A DNA stretch of 64,000 nt from Spirochaetales bacterium (GCA_016926955.1 JAFGNN010000074.1:1-64000), one strand, 5' to 3'. Positions 48,643 through 57,730 are shown, counted from the first letter of the stretch. Notes: generated by a model from the sequence alone, not told the origin. Made by a program: numbers and translations.

Positions 48643-49610
48643 TTCGTTTCCTCCAGGGTTTCGACGACGACCTTCGGAATGAAGGACGCCATGAGCGCGG
48701 GATCGAGGGGGGCGGAGCCGGTGGCGGCCGCTGCCGCGGTGCCGGCGGCGACGGCGGGAGCGACAAGCTCGCCCAAGGCCTGCCTCCGGGAAAGGCCGAG
48801 GGCGAGCGCCGCGACGAGCGAATCGCCCGCGCCGACGGTGCTTGCTGCTTTCAGGGGAATGCCGCGGGCCCTCAGGGCCAGGCCGGGGGCGACGAAAATG
48901 GCGCCGTCCGCTCCGAGGCTGACCACGACGGCGCCGACGCCCGATTCGACCAGCCGCCTCGCGGCGCCCGCAACGGCGCCCGGGTCGGGAGCTTCGCCCG
49001 GTCCGGAGCGGAAGCGCTCCGCGGCGAGTCGTTCGAGCTCCTCGAGGTTCGGCTTTACGAGCGACGGCTTCGCCTCGACGCCTCGCGCGAGCGCGGCTCC
49101 GTCGGCGTCGAGGATGACGAGGGCTCCCGCTTCGCGCGCGCGCGCGGTCCAGGCGGCGTACACGCCCGGATCGACGCCGTTTCCGACCGAGCCCGAGAGC
49201 ACGATCACGTCGCCGGGTTCGAGCTCGCCGAAAACGAGCGCCTCGAAGCGCCCGAGCTCGGCGGCGGAGATGGCCGGGCCCTGCTCGTTCACGTCCGTAT
49301 GCGTGTCGAGGACCGGGTCGACGATCTTCAGGTTGGTTCTCGTCTCGCCTTCGATCCACAGGACCCTGCGCTCGATGCCGAGGCGCTCCAGGTAAGCGTC
49401 GACGAAGCGGCCGGCCGCGCCCGCGAGCAGGGCGTACGCGACGCTCTTCGCGCCGATGGCGGCCAGGGCCTTCGAGACGTTGAGACCTTTCCCGCCCGCG
49501 TCGAGCCGCGTCGAGACGACCCGGTTGACCTCGCCGACCGCGAAGCGGGCGACCGATACCGTCCGGTCGACGGCCGGGTTGAGCGTGACGGTGCGGATCA
49601 TTGCGCTCAT
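48639..49610 (-). CDS. fruK: 1-phosphofructokinase-like PfkB-family kinase
   Basis: The 323-residue protein has the FruK/LacC-type N-terminus TLNPAVDRTV, the substrate motif GGKGLNVSKALA near 39, KPNLEELE near 185, and the ATP/catalytic signature AASTVGAGDSLVAALALG near 250 with the catalytic Asp in GAGD. It phosphorylates fructose 1-phosphate, or tagatose 6-phosphate in LacC-type members. The ATG overlaps the HPr stop. Sitting between HPr and a polyol-phosphate dehydrogenase, it suggests the pathway passes through fructose 1-phosphate to fructose 1,6-bisphosphate. Confidence 0.85.
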   Translation of the reverse strand: MSAMIRTVTLNPAVDRTVSVARFAVGEVNRVVSTRLDAGGKGLNVSKALAAIGAKSVAYALLAGAAGRFVDAYLERLGIERRVLWIEGETRTNLKIVDPVLDTHTDVNEQGPAISAAELGRFEALVFGELEPGDVIVLSGSVGNGVDPGVYAAWTARAREAGALVILDADGAALARGVEAKPSLVKPNLEELERLAAERFRSGPGEAPDPGAVAGAARRLVESGVGAVVVSLGADGAIFVAPGLALRARGIPLKAASTVGAGDSLVAALALGLSRRQALGELVAPAVAAGTAAAAATGSAPLDPALMASFIPKVVVETLEETK

Positions 49611-49876
49611 TCCGCGTGGATGGTCTCGAAGAAGTCCCCGAGCACCTTGATCGCCCCGTCTTCGTCCCCGCCCTCTACCGTGAGCTCGACCGTGTCGCGG
49701 TAGCGGGCGGAGAGGGCGAGCATGCGGATCATGCTCTTGCCGTCGATGCGCTTGTCGCCCTTGACCACGGTCACCGCGGTGTCGGGGAAGCGTTCGGTGG
49801 CGGCGTCCACGAACTCGCGCGCGGGGCGCGCGTGGAAGCCGGTCGGGTTCGCGATGACGATGCTGCGGGTCTTCAT
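49607..49876 (-). CDS. ptsH: Phosphocarrier protein HPr
   Basis: The 89-residue protein has the active-site histidine H15 in NPTGFHARPA. The segment around residue 47 (DGKSMIRMLALS) contains the regulatory Ser of Gram-positive-type HPr (KSIMGVM equivalent), so HPr-kinase control cannot be excluded. It receives phosphate from EI, encoded immediately upstream with a four-base overlap, and passes it to the EIIA at 51597. Confidence 0.93.
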   Translation of the reverse strand: MKTRSIVIANPTGFHARPAREFVDAATERFPDTAVTVVKGDKRIDGKSMIRMLALSARYRDTVELTVEGGDEDGAIKVLGDFFETIHAE

Positions 49877-51600
49877 TGGAAGGCTCCTTCGAGTATGCGC
49901 CGGGCTTCCGGCTCGGTTTCGGCTTCGAGCGCCGCGCGCGCCAGGCGGGCGGCCGTGGGGAGGTCCACGCGGGAGAGGGCCTCGCGAACGAGGGGGATGG
50001 AGGCGGAGCCCATGCTGAGCTCGGTGACCCCGAGGCCGGCCAGGGCGGCCGCGCAGACGGGATCCGCGGCCATCTCGCCGCAGACGCCGACGGGTATTCC
50101 GCGGCGGCCGGCGGCGTCGGCGGTCATGGCGATGAGGGCGAGCACCGCGGGGTGGCAGGGCCTGGAAAGGCGGGCGAGCGCGGGGTTCATGCGGTCGGCC
50201 GCCATAGTGTACTGGGTCAGGTCGTTCGAGCCGATCGAGAAGAAGTCGCACTCGCGCGCCAGGACTTCCGCGCGGAGCGCGGCCGCGGGAATCTCGATCA
50301 TGACGCCCGTTTCGACCGTGTCCGCGAGCGGCGCGCCCGAGGCGGCCAGCGCCGCCCGTTCTTCGGCGAGAAGGGCTTTAGCGGCGCGAAGTTCCTCGAC
50401 CGTGGCGATCATGGGGAACATGATGCCGAGACTGCCGTGCGCCGAGGCGCGGAGCAGGGCGCGCAGCTGCACCCGGAACACGTCCACGCGCTCGAGGCAG
50501 AGGCGGATGGCGCGGACGCCGAGGAAAGGGTTCTCCTCGCGCGGCATGCCGAGGCAGGGCACTTCCTTGTCGCCGCCGGAATCGAGGGTCCGGACGATGA
50601 CGCGCCGCTTGCCCATGCGCTCGAGCACGTGGCGGTAGACCGCGTATTGCTCGTCCTCGGAGGGGAGGTCCGCGCGTCCCATGTAGAGGAATTCGGTGCG
50701 GAAAAGCCCGACGCCCTCGGCGCCGCGCGCGAGCGCGTCGGAAAGATCCGCCGTTCCCGCGATGTTGGCAGCCAGGGCGAGCTTGGTCCCGTCGCCGGTG
50801 CGCGTGGGCCTGCCGGCGAAGGCTTCGAGAAGCTCGGCGCGAGCGCGCCAGGCGGCCGCCTTGCCGCGCCAGAGTTCGAGCTCCGCGGGATCGGGATCGA
50901 CCGTCACGAGGCCCGAGCTCCCGTCCACGACGACGAGCGCGCCGTCGCGGATGGCGTCCACGGCATCCGGGGCGCCGGCGACGGCGGGTATGCCGAGGGA
51001 GCGCGCCAGGATGGAAGAGTGCGAAACGGCCGAGCCTCCCGCGACGACGAAGCCGGCCGTGAGCGCCCGATCGAGCCTCGCCGTGTCCGAAGGCGAGAGC
51101 TCGCGCGCCACCACCACGGAGCGGCGCTCGAGGACGAGCGGGTCGGCGCCGCCGTCGAGCAGGCGGACGAGGCGGCGGCCCAGGTCCCTCAGGTCGTCGG
51201 CGCGCGCGGCGAAAGTGGGATCGCCCGATTCCGCGAGCAGGAGGGCGAACACGTCGGTGGCGGCGCGCGCGGCCTCCGCCGCGGACAGGTGGTCCTCGAG
51301 GATGCCGCGCTCCACCTCTGAGGCGAGCTCCGGGTCTTTCAGGATGGACAGGTGCGCCGCGAAGATCTCGGCCTTGAGCGCGCCCAGCTCGGCGGCGGTG
51401 CGGTCGCGGAGCTCGGCGAGCTCGAGTTTGGCTTTTTCGAGCGCGGCGCGGAAGCCTGCGAGCTCGGCCGCTCCGTCGAAGGCGAGGGAGCCGCGGGCGG
51501 GAGCGGCCGGGCTTCCGTCCGGAGGAACGACGCGGGCTGCCGCGATGGCGATGCCCGGCGAGACGGCGATGCCGCGGTAGGTGGCGGACATGGCGCTCAC
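49873..51600 (-). CDS. ptsI: PTS enzyme I (phosphoenolpyruvate-protein phosphotransferase)
   Basis: The 575-residue protein has the normal EI length. It starts YRGIAVSPGIAIAAARV, carries the phospho-His motif GGSAVSHSSILARSLGIPAV (about H194 counted from the GTG), and the PEP-binding region with GIGLFRTEFLY-type (GVGLFRTEFLYM) and the catalytic CGEMA segment. The GTG at 51600 overlaps the EIIA stop; an ATG nine bases later is an alternative. Placement of EI and HPr in a sugar-specific operon means this PTS is self-contained. Confidence 0.93.
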   Translation of the reverse strand: MSAMSATYRGIAVSPGIAIAAARVVPPDGSPAAPARGSLAFDGAAELAGFRAALEKAKLELAELRDRTAAELGALKAEIFAAHLSILKDPELASEVERGILEDHLSAAEAARAATDVFALLLAESGDPTFAARADDLRDLGRRLVRLLDGGADPLVLERRSVVVARELSPSDTARLDRALTAGFVVAGGSAVSHSSILARSLGIPAVAGAPDAVDAIRDGALVVVDGSSGLVTVDPDPAELELWRGKAAAWRARAELLEAFAGRPTRTGDGTKLALAANIAGTADLSDALARGAEGVGLFRTEFLYMGRADLPSEDEQYAVYRHVLERMGKRRVIVRTLDSGGDKEVPCLGMPREENPFLGVRAIRLCLERVDVFRVQLRALLRASAHGSLGIMFPMIATVEELRAAKALLAEERAALAASGAPLADTVETGVMIEIPAAALRAEVLARECDFFSIGSNDLTQYTMAADRMNPALARLSRPCHPAVLALIAMTADAAGRRGIPVGVCGEMAADPVCAAALAGLGVTELSMGSASIPLVREALSRVDLPTAARLARAALEAETEPEARRILEGAFQ

Positions 51601-52034
51601 GCCCCGGCCGTGAGGAGGGCGTGGAGCTCGGCGGGCGATTTCGCCGCGAGCAGGCGGGCGAGCGCGTCGTCGTCGGCGCAGAGCTCGGCGATCTCCGCGA
51701 GCAGGTCCATGTGCTCGTCGCCCAGCGCCGCCACGGCCACCAGGAGCCGCGCGACGCGGTCCTTGCCGAAGTCGACGCCGTCGGGAACCTGCACGACCGC
51801 GAGGCCCGTGCGGCGGATGTGCGCGGTCGAAGCTTTGGTGCCGTGAGGTACGGCCACCCCGTTCCCGACGTACACGGTCGAGGCCGCGTCGCGCTCGACC
51901 ATGGCTTCGACGTAGGGCTCGTCGACATTGCCGGATTCGACGAGCAGGCGGCCGCAGGCGCGAATGGCCGCGGCGCGGTCCGGGAAGGCGGCGCCGACGC
52001 GGCAGGATCCGACCGGAAGGAGCGATTCGTTCAT
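51597..52034 (-). CDS. mtlF: Mannitol-type PTS EIIA component
   Basis: The 145-residue protein has the EIIA(mtl/fru) phosphorylation motif GNGVAVPHGT with His64. It matches the stand-alone MtlF length. It lies between the mtlR-like activator and ptsI on the minus strand and should transfer phosphate from HPr to the EIIB domain of MtlA. It probably also phosphorylates the activator, as in Gram-positive mannitol operons. Confidence 0.9.
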   Translation of the reverse strand: MNESLLPVGSCRVGAAFPDRAAAIRACGRLLVESGNVDEPYVEAMVERDAASTVYVGNGVAVPHGTKASTAHIRRTGLAVVQVPDGVDFGKDRVARLLVAVAALGDEHMDLLAEIAELCADDDALARLLAAKSPAELHALLTAGA

Positions 52035-52038
52035 GGCG

Positions 52039-54150
52039 TCAATCTCCCTGGGGCGGCATCGAGCGGAAGTAGCGCTCGAGGTACCGCGAGTAGTACGAGC
52101 GGAGGTCGGCTTCGTCGGCGTCGTGGATCAGTTCCACGGTGCGGGCGTCGAGAAGCGAGACCGAGATTTCGTTGAGGATGTCCTGCGTCTCGCTCGAGAG
52201 CGAGCGCGGGGCCAGGAGCAGGGCGAGTCGGGTCGGGCGCGCCTCCCAGGCGTCCGACCACGCCGGGACGGGGCCTTCGAAGGCGTGGACGGTGAAGGAC
52301 GGCACTTCGATGCCTTGGCCGCGCGCGTGCAGGAAGAGCACGCGGCTCGAGGGGAGCAGGATGCCCCGGTCCCGGGAACGCTCGCGCAGCGCGAGGAGGG
52401 CGCTTTCGCCGTCCGCGACGAGGCCGGCCGAGGCGCAGCGCCCGACGGCGAGCGAGAGGAAGCCGTCCCAGTCGTCGTCCGCTCGCGCGTCGCGGAAAAC
52501 CCGGAGCCTCTCGAGAAGGCCGATGAGCGCCGAGAGGTGGCGCGAGAGCCGCTGGAGCGAGTCGAGCGTGCCCTCGCGGCCGGACGGTCCGCGTGCCGGA
52601 CCCGAGGCGTGGGTGAGCGCGCGGCCGCGGCGCGAGGCGAGCCTGGCTCGGAGCTCGCGGAGTCCTTCGGGCGAGAGCAGGGGGTCCACGAGGGCGTAGT
52701 CCCCGCGGTCGAGGGGAAGGGGGATGGTCGAGACGATGAGGTCCCAGTCGTCGTGCGGCACCTCGCGGACGTCGAACCAGGAAAGGTTGGCGACGATGTC
52801 GATCTCGGGCAGCTCGGCGCGGATCCGGCTTGCGAGCATCCGCGCGCTTCCGATGCCCGCCGAGCACACCACGAGGGCGCGGAAGCGCCGCTCTCCGCCT
52901 TCCGCGCGCGCCACGGCCGCCCCGAAGTGGAGCGCCAGGTAGCCGACCTCGTCGTCGCCGACCGGAAGACCCGGAAAGGCGACGGCGCAGGCCGTGCGTA
53001 CCGCGGCGAAAACCTCGGGGTATTCGCCGCGGATGCGCTCGAGCAGCGGGTTGCGGATCGGCAGGCCGTTCCGCAGGCGGTAGGCCGCTGGACCCCAGTG
53101 GGCGGCGAGACCGTCCCGCAGGACTCGGTCGCCGTCGAAGTCGCGGCCGAGCAGCCGGCCGCATTCGGTCGCCAGGGCCGACGCCTCCGCAACCGAACCC
53201 AGGCCGGCGTCGAGGAGCCCGGCGTCGGGGCGCTCGATCTTGGCTCCGCGGAGGAAGCGTTCGGCCGCCGCGACCTCGGCTTCGGCCGCCGGGCTCCCGG
53301 CGAGCGCCGGCAGCGCCGACACGCAGTGCCGCGCGATCGAGGCGGCGTCGAATTCCGTTTGCGTCGTTCCGCCCGCGTCGGAGGGCCGCGCGTCCGAGGG
53401 TTCGAGCCGCGCGCCTTTCGAGTCGCGCGCGAGGGCCACCGCCAGGTGGACGACCAGGGCGAGGTAGTCGCGCGGGGCCAGGGCCGGCAGCGTGCCTTTC
53501 GGCAGACCCGAGAGCGCCCGCTCGGCTGCCCTGAGCGACGCCGCCGGGCAGGCGCCGAGCAGGCGCGCGAGCGGTCCGTCGGGACACGCGCCGTCCCGAA
53601 CCGTCCCGCCGAGCATCGAGAGTATGCCGGCCTCGCCGAGCTGCTCCATGGCCAGCGACGCGATGGCCTGGCGCCGCGACGACTCGCCGCCTTCGACCCT
53701 TACGCCGAGTCCTTTGCGCAAGGTGAGCGAAAGTCCGTGGAGGGCGAGCCAGGGGCGCAGGGTCTCGAGGTCGCGGCGCACCAGCGCGGTCGAAGCCTTG
53801 AGTTCCAGGGCCAGGGCGTAGAGCTTTACTGCTTCGCTCGAGTCGAGCAGGATGAGGGCGAGCGCGCGCGAGCGCTCCTCTCCGTCGAGCGCGCGCGGGG
53901 CCGAGCGTTCGAGCTCAGCGCGGCACGCGGCCAGCGCCTCGGGCGAGCCGACCAGCGCGAGCCCGTGGCCGGCGCGGCTCGAGAGCGAGATGCCGAAGCG
54001 TGCCCTGAGGGGCGCGGCCAGCCGCGCGAGCTCGCGGTGGACGGTGCGGGCAGAGACGCCGAGCGCCTCGGCGATGCGGCCGAGGGTCGTTTCGCGCCCC
54101 TCCTCGAGAAGCACCCCGAGGATGGCTCCTTGTCTTCCGGTCAGTTCCAC
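52039..54150 (-). CDS. mtlR: MtlR-like PRD-containing transcriptional activator
   Basis: The 703-residue regulator begins with a helix-turn-helix (about 5-50, RIAEALGVSARTVHREL) and a second winged-helix-like region (about 85-150). Two PTS regulation domains follow, with His in LALVVHLAVAL near 227 and LALHFGAAV near 405. An EIIB-like domain has CSAGIGSARML near 425, and the C-terminal EIIA(mtl)-like domain spans about 550-700. In the EIIA-like part the usual His environment reads LHARGQG, divergent from PHGT, so phosphorylation there is doubtful. It should activate the operon in response to PTS phosphorylation state. The ATG lies just after a strong intercistronic hairpin. Confidence 0.88.
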   Translation of the reverse strand: MELTGRQGAILGVLLEEGRETTLGRIAEALGVSARTVHRELARLAAPLRARFGISLSSRAGHGLALVGSPEALAACRAELERSAPRALDGEERSRALALILLDSSEAVKLYALALELKASTALVRRDLETLRPWLALHGLSLTLRKGLGVRVEGGESSRRQAIASLAMEQLGEAGILSMLGGTVRDGACPDGPLARLLGACPAASLRAAERALSGLPKGTLPALAPRDYLALVVHLAVALARDSKGARLEPSDARPSDAGGTTQTEFDAASIARHCVSALPALAGSPAAEAEVAAAERFLRGAKIERPDAGLLDAGLGSVAEASALATECGRLLGRDFDGDRVLRDGLAAHWGPAAYRLRNGLPIRNPLLERIRGEYPEVFAAVRTACAVAFPGLPVGDDEVGYLALHFGAAVARAEGGERRFRALVVCSAGIGSARMLASRIRAELPEIDIVANLSWFDVREVPHDDWDLIVSTIPLPLDRGDYALVDPLLSPEGLRELRARLASRRGRALTHASGPARGPSGREGTLDSLQRLSRHLSALIGLLERLRVFRDARADDDWDGFLSLAVGRCASAGLVADGESALLALRERSRDRGILLPSSRVLFLHARGQGIEVPSFTVHAFEGPVPAWSDAWEARPTRLALLLAPRSLSSETQDILNEISVSLLDARTVELIHDADEADLRSYYSRYLERYFRSMPPQGD

Positions 54151-54165
54151 GGTCGCTCCGGGAGC

Positions 54166-54205
54166 GCGGGAGCCGCCGGCGCGTCGTGGCGCCTCCGGCT
54201 CCCGC
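54166..54205 (-). promoter_or_regulatory. Strong intercistronic hairpin between mtlA and mtlR
   Basis: GCGGGAGCCG (54166-54175) pairs perfectly with CGGCTCCCGC (54196-54205), with a further GC-rich inner stem. There is no T-run on either side. It could lower expression of the downstream genes relative to mtlA or stabilise the mtlA 3' end. Confidence 0.5.
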
Positions 54206-54222
54206 TGTCGAATTGGGGTGCG

Positions 54223-55629
54223 TCAGCCCTTGAGCTTCTCGACGATGATGTCGTACTCGGGGCTCTTGAGGAAGTCGTCGATCGAGACGTGCGCCGCCTC
54301 GGGATTGACGGCGCGGGCGCGCTCGGTCAGCGACTCGTGCGTGATGACGATGTCGGCGTCGGCCGGGATCTCGTTGACCGCGCAGTTGGACACCGCGACG
54401 GAGAGACCCGCTTTCTTGAGCTTGCCGCGGAGGATCGAGGCGCCCATCGCGCTCGAGCCCATGCCCGCGTCGCAGGCGAACACGATCTTTCCGGCGCCGG
54501 CCGAAAGCGTGGAAGCGCCGAAGCGGAGCTTCGAGCCCTTGTTCGCCTCGGTGCGGGCGGTCGCGGATGACAGCGTCGTGTCGGACTGCTTCGTGAACTT
54601 GAGCAGGGCCCAGGCCACGGCGAGCGAGGCGCCGGTCGAGGTGGTAACGCCGGCCAGCACCGGAAAGAGCCCGCCCTTCGGCGTCATGGCGATGTAGGCG
54701 AAGATCGAGCCGGGCGAGGGGGTGGCCACGAGGCCGGCGCCGAGAACGGCGAAGGTAAAGGTGCCGACCATGCCGCCCGCGATGGCGGCCAGGATCAGCT
54801 TCGGGTTCATCAGGATGTAGGGGAAGTAGATTTCGTGGATGCCGCCGAGGAAGTGGATGATGACGGCACCCGGGGCGGATTCCCTGGCCATGCCCTTGCC
54901 GGCGAGCCAGTAGGCCAGCAGGATGCCGAGGCCGGGGCCGGGGTTGGACTCGAGCATGAAGATGATCGACTTGCCCGCGGCGCTTGATTCCTGGATGCCG
55001 ATGGGTCCGAGCACGCCGTGGTTGATGGCGTTGTTGAGGAAGAGCACCTTTCCCGGCTCGATGAACAGGTTCGCGAGCGGCAGGAGCCCGGCGTTCACGA
55101 TGACGCGCACTCCGCCGGCGAGGAAGTTCGACACCGCCGTGACCGCGGGGGCCGCGAAGAGGAACGAGGCCAGCGCGACGAGCATGCCCAGGATGCCGAG
55201 CGTGAAGTTCGACACGAGCATCTCGAAGCCCGAGGCGATCCGTCCCTCGAGCAGGCGGTCGAGCTGCTTGAGCGCGAGCGCCGCGAGCGGGGCCACGATC
55301 ATGGCGCCGAGGAACATCGGGATGCTCGATCCGACGATGACGCCCATCGTCGCCACGGCGCCGATGATGCCGCCGCGCAGGTCGTGCACCATCTTGCCGC
55401 CCGTGTAGCCGATGAGCAACGGCAGCAGGTAGCTGATCATGGGTCCCACGAGCTTCGCGAAGCCCTCGTTCGGGATCCACCCGGTGGGAATGAAGAAGGC
55501 GGTGATGAGCCCCCAGGCGATGAAGGCGCCGATGTTCGGCATCACCATCCCGCTCAGGAAGCGCCCGGACCTCTGCAGCGCGGCTCGGAAATCGCCGCCC
55601 TTGGCCACGGTCGGTAAGGTTTCGGTCAT
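54223..55629 (-). CDS. mtlA: PTS mannitol transporter EIICB
   Basis: The 468-residue protein has an EIIC domain (about 15-340) with eight or so membrane segments and hallmark blocks NNAINHGVLGPIG, ESNPGPGLGILLAYWL and GGIHEIYFPYILMNP. An EIIB domain (about 375-468) follows with the phospho-Cys C386 in VFACDAGMGSSAMGAS. The EIIA domain is not fused but encoded separately, as in Bacillus-type systems. GGAGG lies five bases upstream of the ATG. It imports and phosphorylates mannitol or a similar hexitol at the inner membrane and is the first gene of the operon. Confidence 0.95.
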   Translation of the reverse strand: MTETLPTVAKGGDFRAALQRSGRFLSGMVMPNIGAFIAWGLITAFFIPTGWIPNEGFAKLVGPMISYLLPLLIGYTGGKMVHDLRGGIIGAVATMGVIVGSSIPMFLGAMIVAPLAALALKQLDRLLEGRIASGFEMLVSNFTLGILGMLVALASFLFAAPAVTAVSNFLAGGVRVIVNAGLLPLANLFIEPGKVLFLNNAINHGVLGPIGIQESSAAGKSIIFMLESNPGPGLGILLAYWLAGKGMARESAPGAVIIHFLGGIHEIYFPYILMNPKLILAAIAGGMVGTFTFAVLGAGLVATPSPGSIFAYIAMTPKGGLFPVLAGVTTSTGASLAVAWALLKFTKQSDTTLSSATARTEANKGSKLRFGASTLSAGAGKIVFACDAGMGSSAMGASILRGKLKKAGLSVAVSNCAVNEIPADADIVITHESLTERARAVNPEAAHVSIDDFLKSPEYDIIVEKLKG

Positions 55630-55709
55630 GGAAGTCCTCCGTGGGGGCAGTGTAGGGGCGTTTCCCGGACCCGTGTCGGCAATGAAAATTCCGGTCCGTC
55701 AGCGCGCCC

Positions 55710-55732
55710 CGCGACAAATCGCGTTTGTCGCG
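55710..55732. promoter_or_regulatory. Perfect inverted repeat upstream of mtlA, probable MtlR operator
   Basis: CGCGACAAA (55710-55718) and TTTGTCGCG (55724-55732) are perfect 9-base arms around a 5-base centre, about 80-100 bases before the mtlA ATG. The TTGTC core is like that of mannitol activator boxes. A TACACT -10 candidate lies between it and the gene. Confidence 0.6.
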
Positions 55733-55782
55733 CCACGGCCGGACGGTCGCGTCGCAGGGGGGCCCCGGTCCGGGGTCCGCTC

Positions 55783-56841
55783 CTACGCCAGCAGCCTGAG
55801 CCGCGCGAACACGTACTCGAGGGTGTCGCGCGCCAGCACCTGTCGGCGCCAGGGCGTGCCGGGCAAGGTTGCGGCCTCGACCGCCTCGCGCTCGAGGTAG
55901 GCGCGCGCGGAACCTTCGCGGCACCAGTGCACCAGGGCTATGGTCGCGCCTTCGATCTCGATCGCGGTGAAGCCTTCGCGGCCGGTGGCGGAGCCCGAGT
56001 TGAACATGGCGGGCACCAGCAGGTCTTCCTTCTCGTAGAGGCTGCGCGAGACGGGGCGGCGGAGCTCGCGACCCGAGAGCCCGCGGAGCTCGTCGCGGTA
56101 GACGCGGATCAGGGCCTCCAGCTCGTCGCGCTCGCGCCCGTCCGTCTCGGTATAGCGGCGCAGGAGGGATTCGAGCTTCCAGCGCAGCGTGTCGTACTTC
56201 GAGTGCGACTCGAAGAGGGGGCGGTGGGTGTGTCCGGCCACAACCACCATGCCGAGCTCGCGGGCGGCTCGGTAGATGCGCCGTTCGGCCCGCCAGCGAC
56301 GTTCGCTCTGCATGCGCGTGCCGACGTTGGGAATGGCGAGCGGACTCGCTATCCGGCGCACGATGAACTGCGCGATGGCGTTGTACTTGCCGTAGAACTT
56401 GTTCGACTGGTGGCCGTGGAAGGCCAGGATGGGTCCCGCGGCCGTCTCCAGTCGGAGCGCGTGGCCGATCGGGAACTCGTCGTCGATAGCGGCGAGCAGG
56501 GCATGGTCGTGGTTGCCGACCAGCTTGCAGAGCCCCGGCCCGTCGCGGAAGCGCGCGAACAGGTCGAAAAGCTCGCGGTAGGCGGCGCGGACGACGGGGA
56601 GGTCGAATTTCTGCAGTTCCTCGACGTCGCCGTTCAGGACGAGTTTCCAGGATCCCGGAAGATAGAAACTCTCGAGCGCTTCGGCGACGAGAGCCTCGCT
56701 GCGCCGGAAGTCGTCGCGCCTCGAACGGTCGCCCAGGTGGAGGTCGGAGAGGAAGATCGCCTTCCCGTCGTGTCCCAGCCGCTCCACGCGGGCGGTTTCG
56801 ATGAGCACTCGCATGGCGGCGAGGAATTCGTCCAGTTTCAC
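55783..56841 (-). CDS. Metallophosphoesterase
   Basis: The 352-residue calcineurin-like phosphoesterase carries the metal motifs SDLHLGD near 32, NGDVEE near 73, GNHDHALL near 105, HGHQSNKF near 142, and GHTHRP near 205. An inserted helical segment (about 220-260) follows and a C-terminal strand region completes the fold. The GTG at 56841 is selected with GGAGG seven bases upstream. The substrate (nucleotide, phospholipid or phosphoprotein) is not deducible. It is transcribed away from the mtl promoter region and is unlikely to belong to that operon. Confidence 0.82.
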   Translation of the reverse strand: MKLDEFLAAMRVLIETARVERLGHDGKAIFLSDLHLGDRSRRDDFRRSEALVAEALESFYLPGSWKLVLNGDVEELQKFDLPVVRAAYRELFDLFARFRDGPGLCKLVGNHDHALLAAIDDEFPIGHALRLETAAGPILAFHGHQSNKFYGKYNAIAQFIVRRIASPLAIPNVGTRMQSERRWRAERRIYRAARELGMVVVAGHTHRPLFESHSKYDTLRWKLESLLRRYTETDGRERDELEALIRVYRDELRGLSGRELRRPVSRSLYEKEDLLVPAMFNSGSATGREGFTAIEIEGATIALVHWCREGSARAYLEREAVEAATLPGTPWRRQVLARDTLEYVFARLRLLA

Positions 56842-57211
56842 GTCCGGCCTCCGGGCAGTTCGGGAATGATGGCACACTCGGACTCCGGAGCGATCTTCCC
56901 GGACGGGGCGAGGCCCTTTCGCGGAGCGGGAAGGCTCCCGGGCGTACCGGGTTTCAGGGCCGGCCGCGCGCGGGCCGCCCTCCGGGCTTCGCGTACTTTA
57001 TCGCGGTTCCGGCAGGGTTTTACCATACCGCGACGACGCGTCGCGCCCTGACTCGAGCCCGCGAGTCCTCCCGCGCCTTCGGCGTCGCCGGCGCGCCCGC
57101 GGGACGCTCCGGCTGGGGATCGAAGGATCCGAGCCCCGATCCGGGCTCAAACGATCCGGGTCCAGGATAATCCACTTGACCCGGCGCCGCTGACGCGCCA
57201 CGTTCCTTTCC
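56842..57211. other. Intergenic region without a gene
   Basis: Nothing coding is supported. It contains a small hairpin GAGCCC-CGATCC-GGGCTC (57131-57148) and several GATCC-rich words, and separates two divergent genes, so it presumably holds both promoters. No convincing -35/-10 pair was found. Confidence 0.4.
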
Positions 57212-57730
57212 ATGGATTACTTCGACGTACCCCTCGGCAAGGCCTACGAGCTGCTCAACCCAGGCGGCCTCGTGTGGCTCTGCACGCGTGCGGAGGACGG
57301 CCGCCCCGACCTGGCGCCGGTCTCCTGGAACTGCCCGCTCGATTACGAGCCGGTCTCGAAGGTGCTGCTCGTGGTCGACACCTCGCACCGCAGCTACGAG
57401 AACCTGGTGGAGGCGGGCGAATTCGTCGTAGCCCTGCCGACGGCCGCGCAGCGCGCCCTCGTGGACGAGACCGGCTCGGTGTCCGGCCGCGACCTCGACA
57501 AGTACGGGCATTTCGGCATCGGCTCCCGTCCGGCGGAAACCGTTGACGCCCTGGTGCCCGAGGGGGTGGCGGGCTGGCTCGAGTGCCGGCTCCTGCGCGT
57601 GGTGGTCGAGGGCACGAGCGGCGTCGTGTTCGGCGAGGTGCTGAAGGCGAAGGCGAAGGCCGACGCGTGGAAGGAGCGCCTGCACTACGTGCGCGAAGGC
57701 CTCTGGTTCGCGCCCGGACCGGCCTTGTAG
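57212..57730 (+). CDS. Flavin reductase-like FMN-binding protein
   Basis: The 172-residue split-barrel protein has VWLCTRAEDGRPDLAPVSW near 22, a VLLVVDTSHRSYENLVEAGEFVV block, and a Cys in LECRLLRVVVEG. This is the pattern of the flavin reductase/DIM6-NTAB family that binds FMN. Its partner enzyme is not evident. Two small genes of unrelated function follow on the same strand with short gaps. Confidence 0.82.
   Translation: MDYFDVPLGKAYELLNPGGLVWLCTRAEDGRPDLAPVSWNCPLDYEPVSKVLLVVDTSHRSYENLVEAGEFVVALPTAAQRALVDETGSVSGRDLDKYGHFGIGSRPAETVDALVPEGVAGWLECRLLRVVVEGTSGVVFGEVLKAKAKADAWKERLHYVREGLWFAPGPAL

Noticed and set aside
47380..49359. Reading the dehydrogenase as a 659-residue protein
   Set aside because: The extra N-terminus is an out-of-frame Arg-rich shadow of the kinase gene; a ribosome site and ATG exist at 48642.
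53915..56875. 986-residue minus-strand open frame
   Set aside because: It is an Arg/Pro/His-rich shadow across mtlA and the phosphoesterase genes, produced by high third-position GC.
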